In this document: positions 1-8,339 of the stretch, piece after piece | Numbering within the stretch: position 1 is the first letter of the stretch | Layout of the letters: the number at the start of each line of letters is the position of its first letter | From: Pseudomonas fortuita | GTDB lineage: Bacteria; Pseudomonadota; Gammaproteobacteria; Pseudomonadales; Pseudomonadaceae | DNA: 64,000 nt | NCBI RefSeq assembly: GCF_026898135.2 | Contig: NZ_CP114035.2 | Location: forward strand, 2,273,501-2,337,500 | Direction of reading: 5' to 3' | The notes under the pieces: generated by a model | The model's input: only the letters and a program-made list of their open reading frames with translations | Told to the model about the DNA's origin: nothing | Database searches by the model: none | Position numbers and translations under genes: made by a program

Positions 1-144
1 GCCCAGCAGTTCGGCCAGTGCCGTACCCACCTGCGCCAGTGGCACGAACGCATAGGCCCCGGCCGCCCCTTGGCGCGAGGCGTACTCCCAGGCGCCGAGC
101 AGCAACAGTGGCAGTACCAGGCCACGCAAATCAGCTCGTTTCAT
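1..144 (-). CDS. ABC transporter permease, SsuC/TauC type (N-terminal part only)
   Basis: Only the first 48 codons lie in the window; the gene runs off the left edge. It starts with ATG at 144 (MKRADLRGLVLPLLLLGAWE), a positively charged end followed by a hydrophobic first membrane segment, as in SsuC/TauC-type inner-membrane permeases. It begins 10 bases after the stop of the permease upstream, so the two are almost certainly cotranscribed from the sigma-54 promoter at 943-958. Two consecutive permeases of this family suggest either a heterodimeric channel or two alternative channels sharing an ATPase that would lie further left. The substrate is inferred to be a sulfonate or related sulfur compound from context only. 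Confidence 0.75.
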   Translation of the reverse strand, partial: MKRADLRGLVLPLLLLGAWEYASRQGAAGAYAFVPLAQVGTALAELLG

Positions 145-154
145 CACAGCCTCC

Positions 155-907
155 TCAACGGCTTTGCCAGGCGGACAAGTGTCGTTCCACGCGGCGCAGG
201 GTGTAGTCCAGGGTGAAACCGATCAGCCCCGTCAGCACCACGCCAACCATCACTACATCGATGCGCAGCATCTGCCGGCCCATCTCGATCATCTGCCCCA
301 GGCCACTGTCGGCTGCCAGCAGCTCGCACGCTACCAGCACCACCCAGGCGCGGGTCAGGGCCACGCGTATGCCGGTGACGATCGCCGGCACCGCAGCGGG
401 CAGGGCGATCCGGCCTACCAGCGTGGGCCAGCGCAGGCGGTACACCGCCGCCACTTCGAAATGGCTGCGTGGGATGGCGCGGATACCTTCGCAGGTGGCC
501 AGTGCCACCGGGAAAAACGCAGTCTTGGCGACGATGACCACCTTGAAGGTTTCATCCACGCCAAACAGCAGGACGAACATCGGGATCAGCGCAATGCTGG
601 GCACTTGGCGCAGGGTGTGGAACAGCGGTGCGCAGTAGGCCTCCACGGTCTTCGACAAGGCCAGCGCCGCGCCGACACCAAGGCCGGCCAGTGCGCCGCC
701 GGTAAAGCCCAGGGCCAGTCGCGACAGGCTGCCAGCCAAGTGCTCTTGCAACTCGCCGGTGGCCAGCAGGTCGGTGAGGCTGTGCCACACCTCCAGCGGC
801 GGGATCAGCAGGTTGGCCGGAAACAGCCCGGCATTGGCCACCACCGCCCAGCAGGTAAGCAGGGCCAAGGGGGAGATGAACCAGGAAAGATGAGGGAGCA
901 CGCGCAT
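155..907 (-). CDS. ABC transporter permease, SsuC/TauC (BPD_transp_1) family
   Basis: The product is 250 aa, the normal size for SsuC/TauC permeases. The ATG at 907 is chosen because it gives MRVLPHLSWF followed at once by a membrane segment; longer in-frame extensions would run through the promoter and repeat region. The protein has several hydrophobic segments and the EAA-type loop area reading AVYRLRWPTLVGRIALPAAVP near residues 150-170, where the permease docks on its ATPase. It would form the inner-membrane channel of an importer for sulfonates, taurine or sulfate esters. It lies directly downstream of a -24/-12 promoter and a TGCTGC-N4-GCAGCA site, which ties it to the sulfur-starvation regulon. 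The exact substrate is not visible from sequence. Confidence 0.85.
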   Translation of the reverse strand: MRVLPHLSWFISPLALLTCWAVVANAGLFPANLLIPPLEVWHSLTDLLATGELQEHLAGSLSRLALGFTGGALAGLGVGAALALSKTVEAYCAPLFHTLRQVPSIALIPMFVLLFGVDETFKVVIVAKTAFFPVALATCEGIRAIPRSHFEVAAVYRLRWPTLVGRIALPAAVPAIVTGIRVALTRAWVVLVACELLAADSGLGQMIEMGRQMLRIDVVMVGVVLTGLIGFTLDYTLRRVERHLSAWQSR

Positions 908-942
908 GGCTGGCCTTGGGAAAGCAGAAGGTAAAGGTGTAT

Positions 943-958
943 CGCAAGAGCTGTGCCA
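943..958 (-). promoter_or_regulatory. sigma-54 (-24/-12) promoter of the permease operon
   Basis: On the minus strand this reads TGGCACAGCTCTTGCG, a close match to the sigma-54 consensus TGGCACG-N4-TTGCW with GG and GC ten bases apart. It lies 36 bases upstream of the permease start codon at 907, and an activator-type palindrome lies about 80 bases further upstream at 1021-1036. Confidence 0.8.
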
Positions 959-1020
959 GGGGGCGGGAGCCCCGTATTGCGGGGCTGGAGGGCGAGGGTG
1001 ATGCTTGAGCAGCAGCGAGG

Positions 1021-1036
1021 TGCTGCTACAGCAGCA
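1021..1036. promoter_or_regulatory. TGCTGC-N4-GCAGCA palindrome, putative SfnR-type activator site
   Basis: The sequence TGCTGC-TACA-GCAGCA is a perfect 6+6 inverted repeat with a 4-base spacer. It lies about 80 bases upstream of the sigma-54 promoter at 943-958, a typical enhancer distance. An extra half site (GCAGCA) follows at 1045-1050. The same 16-bp pattern recurs upstream of the other sigma-54 promoters in this window. The link to the SfnR-type protein encoded at 33,255 is inference. Confidence 0.7.
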
Positions 1037-1062
1037 GTCAGTCAGCAGCATCGGTGCTGGAT

Positions 1063-1147
1063 TCTTCGCGGGCATGCCCGCTCCCACAGGATGGCACCCG
1101 TCTGCGAACCTGTGCAGTACCTGTGGGAGCGGGCGAGCCCGCGAAGA
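1063..1147. repeat. Inverted pair of REP elements
   Basis: Two REP copies face each other: tcttcgcgggcatgcccgctcccacagg-like sequence at 1063-1090 and its near reverse complement at 1120-1147. It sits between the stop of the TonB receptor gene (1165) and the activator site of the permease operon, and may end transcription or protect the 3' end of the receptor mRNA. Confidence 0.8.
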
Positions 1148-1164
1148 AGACAACCTGGTTTCAG

Positions 1165-3612
1165 CTAGAAGTCGTAACTCACGCTGGTGTAGTAGAACGC
1201 TCCCTGCGCCCCTTCCGGGCTGGTGATGGAATACTTGGGCACGCCATACAGCTGCGCACCTTCCAGCTTGTCCGGGTGGCTGTCGAACAGGTTGATCGCG
1301 CCCGCCGACAAGGTCAGGCCCAGGTCGAAGCGGTACGACACGTCCAGGTCGGTCACCCACTGCGGGCTGAAGGTCTGGTCCAGCGTGGGGTTGGCAGCGT
1401 TGCGGTTCTTCCATTCACCATAACGGCGCTGGGCCACGGTGACGCTCCAGCCGTCATACAGCCAGTTGGCACTGAGGGTCAGCTTGTCCTCGGGCGTGCC
1501 ATCCTCGATCAGCCCCTGGGTGTTGCGGCCAATGATCTGGTTGCCGGGGATGCTGCCCACATCGTCCAGCCCGGTAATGCGGGTGTTGTTGCGCGCGTAA
1601 CCGCCGTTGAAATCCACGCGCCCCCAGCGGCCCGCATCCAGCTGGTAATGGCCTGCCAGCTCGAAACCGTCGGTGCGGGTGTCGGCAATGTTGGTATAGA
1701 ACGCCGCGCTCTGGATGTTGGCGTAGGGCGTACCGGCGAAGATCGGGCCTACCACCGATGCAGGCAACTGGTCGGACAGGGTGATGCGGTTGTCGATGTC
1801 AATACGGTAGGCGTCGAGTGTGACCGAGGCGTTAGGCAATGGCCGCCAGACCAGGCCCACGGAGAAGTTGGTCGACTCTTCCGGTTTCAGCGTCTTGCCT
1901 CCTAGCAAGGCTGCCTCTGGGCTGTCGGCGCGCAGGGTGCGTTGCTGCACCTCGACCCAGTTGCCACTGCCCGGTGGCTGTTCCACCACCTGCACACTGA
2001 ACGATGACAGCCCGCTCTGCACCAGCGAAGGCGCACGGTAGCCAGTGCTGGCGCTGGCGCGTGCGGCGATCTGCGGGGTGAAGTCGTAGCGCAGCGACAG
2101 CTTGCCGTTGGTGGTATCGCCAAAGTCCGAATAATGCTCGCTGCGCACGGCCACGCCGGCCTGGAATTTTTCGGTCAGCTGGGCTTCGACATCGAAGTAG
2201 GCACCGATCACGCGGCGGTCCAGTGACACGGCATCGACCTGGGTGATGCCCGAGTAGTAGCCAGGGATGCGTCGGCCGGTGATGGGGTCGATCGTATTGA
2301 ACAGCGGCCCGTTGGACCAACCGGCGGCGTCGCCTTCGCTGAGGTCGTAGTGTTCCTGGCGCCAGGCCAGCCCGGCGGAAACGGTCAACGGCTTGAACAG
2401 CCAGTCGTTGGCGAAGTCACGGGTCCAGTCCAGGGTCAGGTTGGTCTGGTCGGCTTCGCGGCGGCCGGTGTAGATGGTCGAGGGGCTTGCGCTGCCCCAG
2501 CTGGGGTTGATGGCGTCGCGGTCGGTGGAGTCGACCCGGTTGTCGCCGTAGTTGAGCGCCAGGTCGAATTTGCCCAGGGCCTGGTCCTCGAAGCGCAAGC
2601 CCCCGGTGACGGCAACGTCTTCCAGGCCGTAGCGGGTGACCGGCAGGCGGCCGTCCGGGTAGCGCGCCAGGGCTACGCTGCCGTAGTTGTTGCGCAGTGT
2701 GGTGGGCGGGTCGAAGAAGTTCTCTGCATCGGTATTCTTGTGCGCATAGGTGGCGAAACCGTAGGCGCTCAGCCCCTCGCTCAAACCCATTTCGGCGTTG
2801 GCAGTGAAGTTGTACTGGTCCGAGACATTGCCCGAACCCCAGCGCCAGTTGCGGTAGCGATTGTTCTGCTCGCGCGGGGTATCGATGCGGGTGGAACCGG
2901 GGTAGAACAGGCGGTTGTCGTCGCGGGTGTCGCTGGCAGGGTCTTGGCTGCCGGCGTCGAAGGCCAGGGTCAGGAAGCCGTCGTTGGGCAAGGCAAAGCC
3001 CTTCCAGCCGCTGAGCTTGCGCTGCAGGCCGTCGCCTTTTTTGTAGCCGCCGAAGCGGTAGCCGGCGTTACCGCCTTCGTCGCGCTCCTTGAGGACAATG
3101 TTGATCACCCCGGCAATAGCGTCCGAGCCGTACTGGGCGGCCGCACCATCGCGCAGGATTTCTACCCGTTCGATGGCCGACAGCGGGATCAGGCTGAGGT
3201 CCACGGCTGCCGCGCCACGGGCGTTGACCAGGCCCTGACGGGTGACGTTGGCACTGGTGTGGCGGCGCTTGCCGTTGACCAGCACCAGCACCTGATCCGA
3301 AGCCAGGCCGCGCAGCGAGGCGCCCTGCGCGATGGAACCGGCAAAGGCGCCCTGGGGCGACTGCGGGAAGCTGAACGAGGGCGAAAGCGCGGTGAGTGCT
3401 GCGGACAGGTCGCTGGCGCCGGTTTCCTGGAGTTTTTCACCGCTCAGCACATCGACCGGGGCGGCGCTTTGCAGGGCGGTGACGTCGCTGCGATGGGTGC
3501 CGACCACGACCACGGTGTCGAGGCGGTCGGCGGGTTCGGCGGCGAATGCGGGCACGGCGAGGCCGGCGATGGTCAGGGCGATGGCGCTGGCCAAGGGGTT
3601 GTGGTGGGGCAT
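1165..3612 (-). CDS. TonB-dependent outer-membrane receptor
   Basis: This 815-aa protein has a signal peptide (about residues 1-24, ending near VPAFAAEP) and a plug domain with a short TonB box-like VVVVGTH near residue 35. The plug body includes EILRDGAAAQYGSDAIAGVINI near residue 155. A 22-strand barrel-type region follows, ending in a C-terminal aromatic residue (SVSYDF), as expected for insertion by BAM. The ATG at 3612 follows AGGAA at a good distance. No STN signalling domain is present, so it is a transporter rather than a transducer. It follows another receptor gene on the same strand across 140 bases containing a REP pair and may be cotranscribed with it. Its place among sulfur genes suggests uptake of a sulfur-containing ligand; an iron-complex role cannot be excluded. 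Confidence 0.9.
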   Translation of the reverse strand: MPHHNPLASAIALTIAGLAVPAFAAEPADRLDTVVVVGTHRSDVTALQSAAPVDVLSGEKLQETGASDLSAALTALSPSFSFPQSPQGAFAGSIAQGASLRGLASDQVLVLVNGKRRHTSANVTRQGLVNARGAAAVDLSLIPLSAIERVEILRDGAAAQYGSDAIAGVINIVLKERDEGGNAGYRFGGYKKGDGLQRKLSGWKGFALPNDGFLTLAFDAGSQDPASDTRDDNRLFYPGSTRIDTPREQNNRYRNWRWGSGNVSDQYNFTANAEMGLSEGLSAYGFATYAHKNTDAENFFDPPTTLRNNYGSVALARYPDGRLPVTRYGLEDVAVTGGLRFEDQALGKFDLALNYGDNRVDSTDRDAINPSWGSASPSTIYTGRREADQTNLTLDWTRDFANDWLFKPLTVSAGLAWRQEHYDLSEGDAAGWSNGPLFNTIDPITGRRIPGYYSGITQVDAVSLDRRVIGAYFDVEAQLTEKFQAGVAVRSEHYSDFGDTTNGKLSLRYDFTPQIAARASASTGYRAPSLVQSGLSSFSVQVVEQPPGSGNWVEVQQRTLRADSPEAALLGGKTLKPEESTNFSVGLVWRPLPNASVTLDAYRIDIDNRITLSDQLPASVVGPIFAGTPYANIQSAAFYTNIADTRTDGFELAGHYQLDAGRWGRVDFNGGYARNNTRITGLDDVGSIPGNQIIGRNTQGLIEDGTPEDKLTLSANWLYDGWSVTVAQRRYGEWKNRNAANPTLDQTFSPQWVTDLDVSYRFDLGLTLSAGAINLFDSHPDKLEGAQLYGVPKYSITSPEGAQGAFYYTSVSYDF

Positions 3613-3647
3613 GGGGTGTTCCTGCTGAATGATGTATTGGCAGTGCT

Positions 3648-3740
3648 GGCCTTATCGCCGGCAAGCCAGCTCCCACAGGTCCCCACACATTTCAGGCCCT
3701 GTGCTGTACCTGTGGGCGCTGGCTTGCCGGCGCTAAGGCC
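3648..3740. repeat. Inverted pair of REP-like elements
   Basis: The sequence ggccttatcgccggcaagcc at 3648 onward is mirrored by ggcttgccggcgctaaggcc ending at 3740, with gctcccacagg and cctgtgggcgc further in. This forms a long imperfect hairpin between two TonB receptor genes on the same strand. I see no clear promoter in this gap, so it may modulate read-through between the two receptors. Confidence 0.8.
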
Positions 3741-3752
3741 GGAAAGGGCAAC

Positions 3753-5996
3753 CTAGAACCGGCTGGTAACGCTGAGCCCGACGGTGCGTGGGTCGCCGTA
3801 GGTGATCACGTACTGCCCGGCAGTGCCGTTGGGCCGGCCGTGCACCTGGTAGCGGCGGTCGGTGAGGTTGTTGACGAAACCGGTCACGCTCAGCTTGTCG
3901 TCGTGGCTGAACCAGCTCAGGCGGGCGTTGGCCAACGTGTAGTGCGGCTGGCTGAGGGTTTCGTCGGCGCTGCTCTGGCGGTCGGCCAGGAAGTACTCCT
4001 TGTCACGGAAGCTCACGTCGCCCCCTGCCACCAGTTTGCCGCCCACTTCCAATGGAATGGTGTAGTCGGCGCCAAGCGACACCACGTTGCGCGGCGAACG
4101 CACGAAGCTGTTGCCGCTGTAGTCGCCGGTGACCGCGCCAGTGGTCGGGTTGGTGTTCTTGAAGTCGGTGTATTCGGTGTCGAGGAACGACACCGCCGCG
4201 CGCAGGTGCAGGCGCTCGGTCGGCTGGCCTTCGATCTCCAGTTCCGCACCCTTGACCTTGCCCTTGGCGCCGTTGGTCAGCGCGGTGGTGAGCACGCCGT
4301 TGTTCACCGTCAGCAGGTTCACCTGGATGTCGGAGTAGTCGTAGTAGAAGAGGTTGGCGTTGACGGTCAGGCGGCGGTCGAACCACTCCGACTTCAGCCC
4401 CAGCTCGTAGGCATCCAGCTCTTCCGGGTCGACCGTGGTCAGCTGCGCCAGGCTGGTCGACAGCCCGGTGTTGAAGCCGCCCGAGCGGAAGCCGTGGGCG
4501 TAGCGGAAGAACACCCGCAGGTTGTCATTGATGCGGTACTCGGGCGTCAGGTCGTAGGTCCAGGCTTCCCAGGTCTTGTCTTCCTGGCGATTGCCGTTGG
4601 TGCCCACGCCCGCCAGCGGGATCAGCGGGCCGTTGGCGGTGGCGCGGGTCAGCTGCACCAGGTCCAGGTCGATGTCCTTTTTCTCCTGGGTCCAGCGCAG
4701 GCCGCCCGTGACGCTGAAGTCATCGGTGAAGTCGTAGGTCAGGTTGCCGAACAGCGCGTAGCTGTCGGTGCGGTGATCGAAGCCCATATCGCGCAACGCC
4801 GTGGTGCCCACCTGGTTCGAGCCGGTACCGTTTGGCGTCGGCCCGGGGGTTACCACCCGCTGTGCCGCGCTGTCGAGGTCTTCGTGGAAGTAGTGCGCAC
4901 CCAGCAGCCAGTGCAGCGGGCGGTCTTCCGGCGAGGCCAGGCGCAGCTCCTGCGACCATTGGCGATAGCTGTTGTCGGTGATCGACGCGCCGTTGACCTC
5001 GTAGGGGGTGTAGTCGGCGTCGCTGGTGGAGCGGTTGCGGATGTAGTCGTAGGCGCTGATCGAGGTCAGCGTGTAGTCGCCCAGGTAGTAGTTGAACGTC
5101 AGCGAGGCGCCATCGTGGTCCAGGCGGTAGTCTTCGTTGACGTTCAGCGAGATGTCGCGGCCATGCGGGCGTTCGTAGCCGACGTTGTAGTAGCGGCCCA
5201 CGGGCAGCGAACCATTGCTGCCGTCGCCCTTGAACTGGCGGCTGTGCACCTTGAGCAGGGCGTCCAGGTCGGGGTTGAGCTGGGCCAGGAACTGCAGGCG
5301 GATGGCTTTCTTGTTCACATCGCCATAGGTGTTGCCGTCGAAGTCGTTGTTCTGGAAGCCGTCACGCTCCTCGGAATACAGCGCCACTCGCCCGGCCAGT
5401 TTTTCGTCCACCAACGCGCCGCCGATGGCACCGGTAACGATGCGTTCGTTCTTGCTGCCAAAGCCTACGGTGCCGTAACCGTCGGTGTCGAAGGTGGGTT
5501 TCCTGGAAATCACATTCACTGCACCGGCAGTGGTGTTCTTGCCATACAGGGTGCCTTGTGGCCCACGCAGGATTTCGATGCGCTCCAGGTCAAACAGCGG
5601 CCCGCCGCCAGCGATGGGGGCGTTGAGGTAGACGTCATCGGCGTAGATGCCCACCGGGAAGACCGTTGCCGCGCCGGTGTCGCCGGTGCCCAGGCCGCGG
5701 ATATACCAACGTGGGCGGCCGTCGCCGTCGGGGTTCTTGGCCGAGGCGTTGGGCACGAAGGTGGTGATGTCGCCCATCGAGCGCACCCCATCGGCGGTAA
5801 TGCTGGTGCCTTTGATGGCTGATACGGCCACCGGTACTTCCTGCAAGGTCTGTTCGCGGTGCTGGGCGGTGACGGTGACGGTTTCCAGGGCCGGTTCGTT
5901 TTTAGTGTCTTCGTTGGCGGCGATGGCCTGGCTGCCGGTGCCGGCCAGCAGCAGCGCCAGGCTGATCTGGCGGGCCAGTGGATTGAGCTGGTGCAT
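3753..5996 (-). CDS. TonB-dependent outer-membrane receptor, sigma-54 controlled
   Basis: The product is 747 aa. It has a signal peptide (cleavage near GSQAIAANE), a TonB-box-like ETVTVTAQHREQTLQEVPVA near residue 38, and a plug with ERIEILRGPQGTLYGKNTTAGAVNV near residue 145. A beta-barrel follows, ending in VTSRF. This layout is typical of family receptors that import small organic ligands as well as siderophores. The ATG at 5996 is preceded by GGGGAG. It has its own TGGCACAGTCCCTGCT sigma-54 promoter (6039-6054) and TGCTGC-N4-GCAGCA site (6140-6155), which places it under the same control as the monooxygenase operons. A role in bringing an organosulfur compound across the outer membrane is inferred; TonB-type receptors for sulfate esters are known in Pseudomonas (SftP). 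Confidence 0.9.
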   Translation of the reverse strand: MHQLNPLARQISLALLLAGTGSQAIAANEDTKNEPALETVTVTAQHREQTLQEVPVAVSAIKGTSITADGVRSMGDITTFVPNASAKNPDGDGRPRWYIRGLGTGDTGAATVFPVGIYADDVYLNAPIAGGGPLFDLERIEILRGPQGTLYGKNTTAGAVNVISRKPTFDTDGYGTVGFGSKNERIVTGAIGGALVDEKLAGRVALYSEERDGFQNNDFDGNTYGDVNKKAIRLQFLAQLNPDLDALLKVHSRQFKGDGSNGSLPVGRYYNVGYERPHGRDISLNVNEDYRLDHDGASLTFNYYLGDYTLTSISAYDYIRNRSTSDADYTPYEVNGASITDNSYRQWSQELRLASPEDRPLHWLLGAHYFHEDLDSAAQRVVTPGPTPNGTGSNQVGTTALRDMGFDHRTDSYALFGNLTYDFTDDFSVTGGLRWTQEKKDIDLDLVQLTRATANGPLIPLAGVGTNGNRQEDKTWEAWTYDLTPEYRINDNLRVFFRYAHGFRSGGFNTGLSTSLAQLTTVDPEELDAYELGLKSEWFDRRLTVNANLFYYDYSDIQVNLLTVNNGVLTTALTNGAKGKVKGAELEIEGQPTERLHLRAAVSFLDTEYTDFKNTNPTTGAVTGDYSGNSFVRSPRNVVSLGADYTIPLEVGGKLVAGGDVSFRDKEYFLADRQSSADETLSQPHYTLANARLSWFSHDDKLSVTGFVNNLTDRRYQVHGRPNGTAGQYVITYGDPRTVGLSVTSRF

Positions 5997-6038
5997 GGTG
6001 GATCTCCCCGTATGTAAAGCGTTGTTGGGGAGAGCTAG

Positions 6039-6054
6039 AGCAGGGACTGTGCCA
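6039..6054 (-). promoter_or_regulatory. sigma-54 promoter of the 747-aa TonB receptor gene
   Basis: The minus strand reads TGGCACAGTCCCTGCT, with GG and GC ten bases apart and only two departures from TGGCACG-N4-TTGCW. The start codon (5996) lies 43 bases downstream. Confidence 0.75.
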
Positions 6055-6106
6055 TGTTGTTAAGCTATTGAAATATAAGGTTTTTATTAGGTTTTTGAGC
6101 GGGTGT

Positions 6107-6155
6107 TGCAGATGGGGCAGCAGTGGGGTGCTGGCCGGGTGCTGCTGGGGCAGCA
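6107..6155. promoter_or_regulatory. Tandem putative SfnR-type sites upstream of the TonB receptor
   Basis: A full TGCTGC-TGGG-GCAGCA palindrome occupies 6140-6155. A degenerate copy, TGCAGA-TGGG-GCAGCA, occupies 6107-6122. Their centres are 33 bases apart, about three DNA turns, so two activator dimers could bind the same face. They lie 60-110 bases upstream of the sigma-54 promoter at 6039-6054. Confidence 0.65.
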
Positions 6156-6166
6156 GTGGCGGGGCC

Positions 6167-6203
6167 GAGATTGTTGGGGCCGCAAAGCGGCCCCAACAAT
6201 CTC
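6167..6203 (-). terminator. Hairpin terminator with a 17-bp perfect stem
   Basis: The arms at 6167-6183 and 6187-6203 are perfect reverse complements around an AAA loop (core GGGGCCGC-AAA-GCGGCCCC). The right arm overlaps the stop codon of the desulfinase-like gene ending at 6202, so it closes that minus-strand operon just before the regulatory sites of the TonB receptor gene. No long T run follows on the minus strand. Confidence 0.8.
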
Positions 6204-7260
6204 AAACCGCCAACCGCGAAGTCGACCCGATCACACTCTCCAGCACACGAAAATCAATCCACTCGCGCACATCGAAACGCCGCGGTATGAACCCCCACCT
6301 GAACAGGAACTCGGTAAAGTCCTGCAGCGCCTCGATCGAGCGGCTGTCCAGGGTAGTACGCAGGCGCCGATGCGCATCATCGCCATAGGCCGCCGCCACC
6401 CAGTACTCGCTGGTGTTCAGCTCGCGCGCCAGAAAGCGCCGGGTCTCTTCCGGGTTAGCCCAGGCCCATTGCTCGGTGCGCAGCACCGTGTCGACCAGCG
6501 TACGGCTGGCATCGAAGTGGTTTTCCAGCAAGTGCCTGTCCACGGTCAGTGTGCGCGGGGTGCCGTTGTTGCTGCGGATCAGCGGGTCCGGATGGCTGCC
6601 GGTGTCGACCACCACGCGCAGGCCGAACTCGTGGGCCAGGTGCACCGCATGCGCACCTTTGAGGAAGATCGCGTCGATGTCGCCACGCAGCAGGCCGATC
6701 AGCTCATTGTTGCGGCGGCTGAAGCGGCTGGTGTCCAGGCTCACTTCAGCACCGTACAGGTGCTGCTTGGCATCGTCGCTGTAGGTGCCGCCGTAGGGGT
6801 AGTCGACCAGTTCCACATCGGCCACCGCCAGGCCTTCGAGCTTCAGGGCGTTTTCCAGCCCGCGCAGGGCCTGGGCGCGGGTGAAGTCGATCTGTACGTT
6901 GGCCCACTTGGGTATGCCGAAACGGCGGTTCTTCAGGTCGCGAATGCTGCGTACGCCGCTTTCTTCGGTGGTGAGGATCAACTGCACCTCATCACTCCAC
7001 GACAGCCCCAGCACGCGGGTCTCGACGCCGCTGGCGTAGGCCCAGATCGCCGGGATGTTACCGCCGTGGCGCACCGAGTTCTGCAGATGATGGTCGTAGT
7101 GGGCTTCACGCACCTCGCGTTCGCTGGACTCGCGCAGCGACTGGATATTGGTGCCAAACGGCGTGAAGGCCTCGGCCAGCCGCCCCGATTGTACGGCGAT
7201 GCCGAGGCCGGTGGGCACGGGGCTGTGGGTGTACCAGAGCGTTTCCAGGGGCTTGGTCAT
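6202..7260 (-). CDS. DszB-like desulfinase paralog with Cys-to-Ser change at the catalytic position
   Basis: The 352-aa protein belongs to the periplasmic-binding-protein-fold family that includes the cytoplasmic 2'-hydroxybiphenyl-2-sulfinate desulfinase DszB. DszB uses Cys27, His60 and Arg70. Here the opening motif is WYTHSPVP, with Ser13 where DszB has SNCPVP. The histidine (EAHYDH, His54) and arginine (SVRHGG, Arg64) keep the 10-residue spacing of DszB. There is no signal peptide, which fits a cytoplasmic enzyme rather than an exported binding protein. The start overlaps the upstream paralog by four bases (ATGA), so the two are translationally coupled. With serine as the nucleophile position it may be inactive, act on a different bond, or partner the Cys-containing paralog. 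Annotation pipelines would call it an ABC substrate-binding protein. Confidence 0.8.
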   Translation of the reverse strand: MTKPLETLWYTHSPVPTGLGIAVQSGRLAEAFTPFGTNIQSLRESSEREVREAHYDHHLQNSVRHGGNIPAIWAYASGVETRVLGLSWSDEVQLILTTEESGVRSIRDLKNRRFGIPKWANVQIDFTRAQALRGLENALKLEGLAVADVELVDYPYGGTYSDDAKQHLYGAEVSLDTSRFSRRNNELIGLLRGDIDAIFLKGAHAVHLAHEFGLRVVVDTGSHPDPLIRSNNGTPRTLTVDRHLLENHFDASRTLVDTVLRTEQWAWANPEETRRFLARELNTSEYWVAAAYGDDAHRRLRTTLDSRSIEALQDFTEFLFRWGFIPRRFDVREWIDFRVLESVIGSTSRLAV

Positions 7261-8321
7261 GGGGTAACGGGTTTCCTGTCCATGTGGAGGGGGGCCAGCA
7301 GTTGGTCCAGTGGTTGGCGAGTGATCCAGTCGCGCACCTCGAAGCGCGCCGGGATGAAGCGCCAGCGCTTGAGGAACTCGACAAAGTCCTGCAAGGCATC
7401 AATGGCCTGTTCGTCCAGGCGCGTGCTCAGGCGCAGGTGGGCGTCGGTGCCGTAAGCCACTTGCACCCAGTACTCGCTGCTGTTGGTTTCCCGCGCCAGA
7501 TAGCGGCGGGTTTCGTCGGGGTGCTGGTGGGCCCAGCGTTCGGCGCGCAGCACCGAACCGAGCAGGGTGCGCACCACCTGCGGGTGCTGCGCCAGCAGGT
7601 GGCTGTCCACCGCCAGGGTGCGTGGCGTGCCGTTGTTGCTGCGGATCAGCGGGTCGGGGTGGCTGCCGGTGTCGATCACCGTGTGCAGGGCGAAGGCGTG
7701 GGCCAGTTGTACGGCGCTGGCGCCCTTGAGGAAAATCGCGTCGACCTCGCCGCGCAGCAGGCCGGTCAGCTCCAGGTTGCGGCCTTCGCTCTGGGTGCTG
7801 GACACCGGCGTGCCGGCCACGCTGCGCACCGGGCGGTCGCTGAAGGTACCGTCGTAGCGGTAGTTGACCAAGTCCACGTCGCCCACTTGCAAGCCTGCGA
7901 GCTTGAGGGCGTTTTCCAGCCCGCGCAGGGCCTGGGCACGGGTGAAGTCGATCTGTGCGGCGGCCCAGTCGGGCAGGCCGAAGCGGCGGCCTTTGAGGTC
8001 TTTTACGGTGTGGATGCCGCTGTCTGGGCGGGTCAGGATCAACTGCGCCTCATCGGCCCACGACAGGCCGATGACCCGGGTGTCGCGGCCCTGGGCGCGG
8101 GCCCAGATAGCCGGGATGCTGCCGCCGTGGCGTACCGAATTGAGCAGGCTGTGGTCAAAGTGCGATTCGCGCACCGCCTGCTGGTCGGCTTCACGCAGGG
8201 ACTGCACCCGGGTGCCGAGGCCGGCCAGGTCTTCCTGCAGCCAGCCTTGCTGCACGGCAATGCCCAGGCCGGTGGGCACCGGACAGCGGGTGTACCACAA
8301 GGTATCGAGGGGTTGGCTCAT
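7257..8321 (-). CDS. DszB-like sulfinate desulfinase family protein (Cys present)
   Basis: This 354-aa protein is a close paralog of the next gene downstream. It opens with WYTRCPVPTGLG, placing Cys13 at the DszB catalytic cysteine, followed by ESHFDH (His54) and SVRHGG (Arg64), the counterparts of His60 and Arg70. Later conserved blocks include LRGEVDAIFLKGA and DPLIRSNNGTPRTL. It has no signal peptide. DszB-type enzymes cleave an aryl C-S bond to release sulfite from a sulfinate; the actual substrate here is unknown. It follows the SsuD-like monooxygenase after 18 bases and has a CGGAG ribosome site, so oxygenase and desulfinase are made together. An alternative reading is a cytoplasmic ligand-binding protein. 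Confidence 0.82.
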   Translation of the reverse strand: MSQPLDTLWYTRCPVPTGLGIAVQQGWLQEDLAGLGTRVQSLREADQQAVRESHFDHSLLNSVRHGGSIPAIWARAQGRDTRVIGLSWADEAQLILTRPDSGIHTVKDLKGRRFGLPDWAAAQIDFTRAQALRGLENALKLAGLQVGDVDLVNYRYDGTFSDRPVRSVAGTPVSSTQSEGRNLELTGLLRGEVDAIFLKGASAVQLAHAFALHTVIDTGSHPDPLIRSNNGTPRTLAVDSHLLAQHPQVVRTLLGSVLRAERWAHQHPDETRRYLARETNSSEYWVQVAYGTDAHLRLSTRLDEQAIDALQDFVEFLKRWRFIPARFEVRDWITRQPLDQLLAPLHMDRKPVTP

Positions 8322-8339
8322 GTTCAGCTCCGTTCGGCT

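Noticed and set aside
3613..3752. sigma-54 promoter for the 815-aa TonB receptor
   Set aside because: I looked for TGGCAC-N5-TTGC-like sequences and the palindrome; neither is present. The gap holds a REP pair only.
3840..5822. 660-codon open frame on the plus strand inside the TonB receptor gene
   Set aside because: It is antisense to a clear receptor gene. The long frame results from high GC in third positions; the predicted product is valine/glycine-rich with no recognisable domain.
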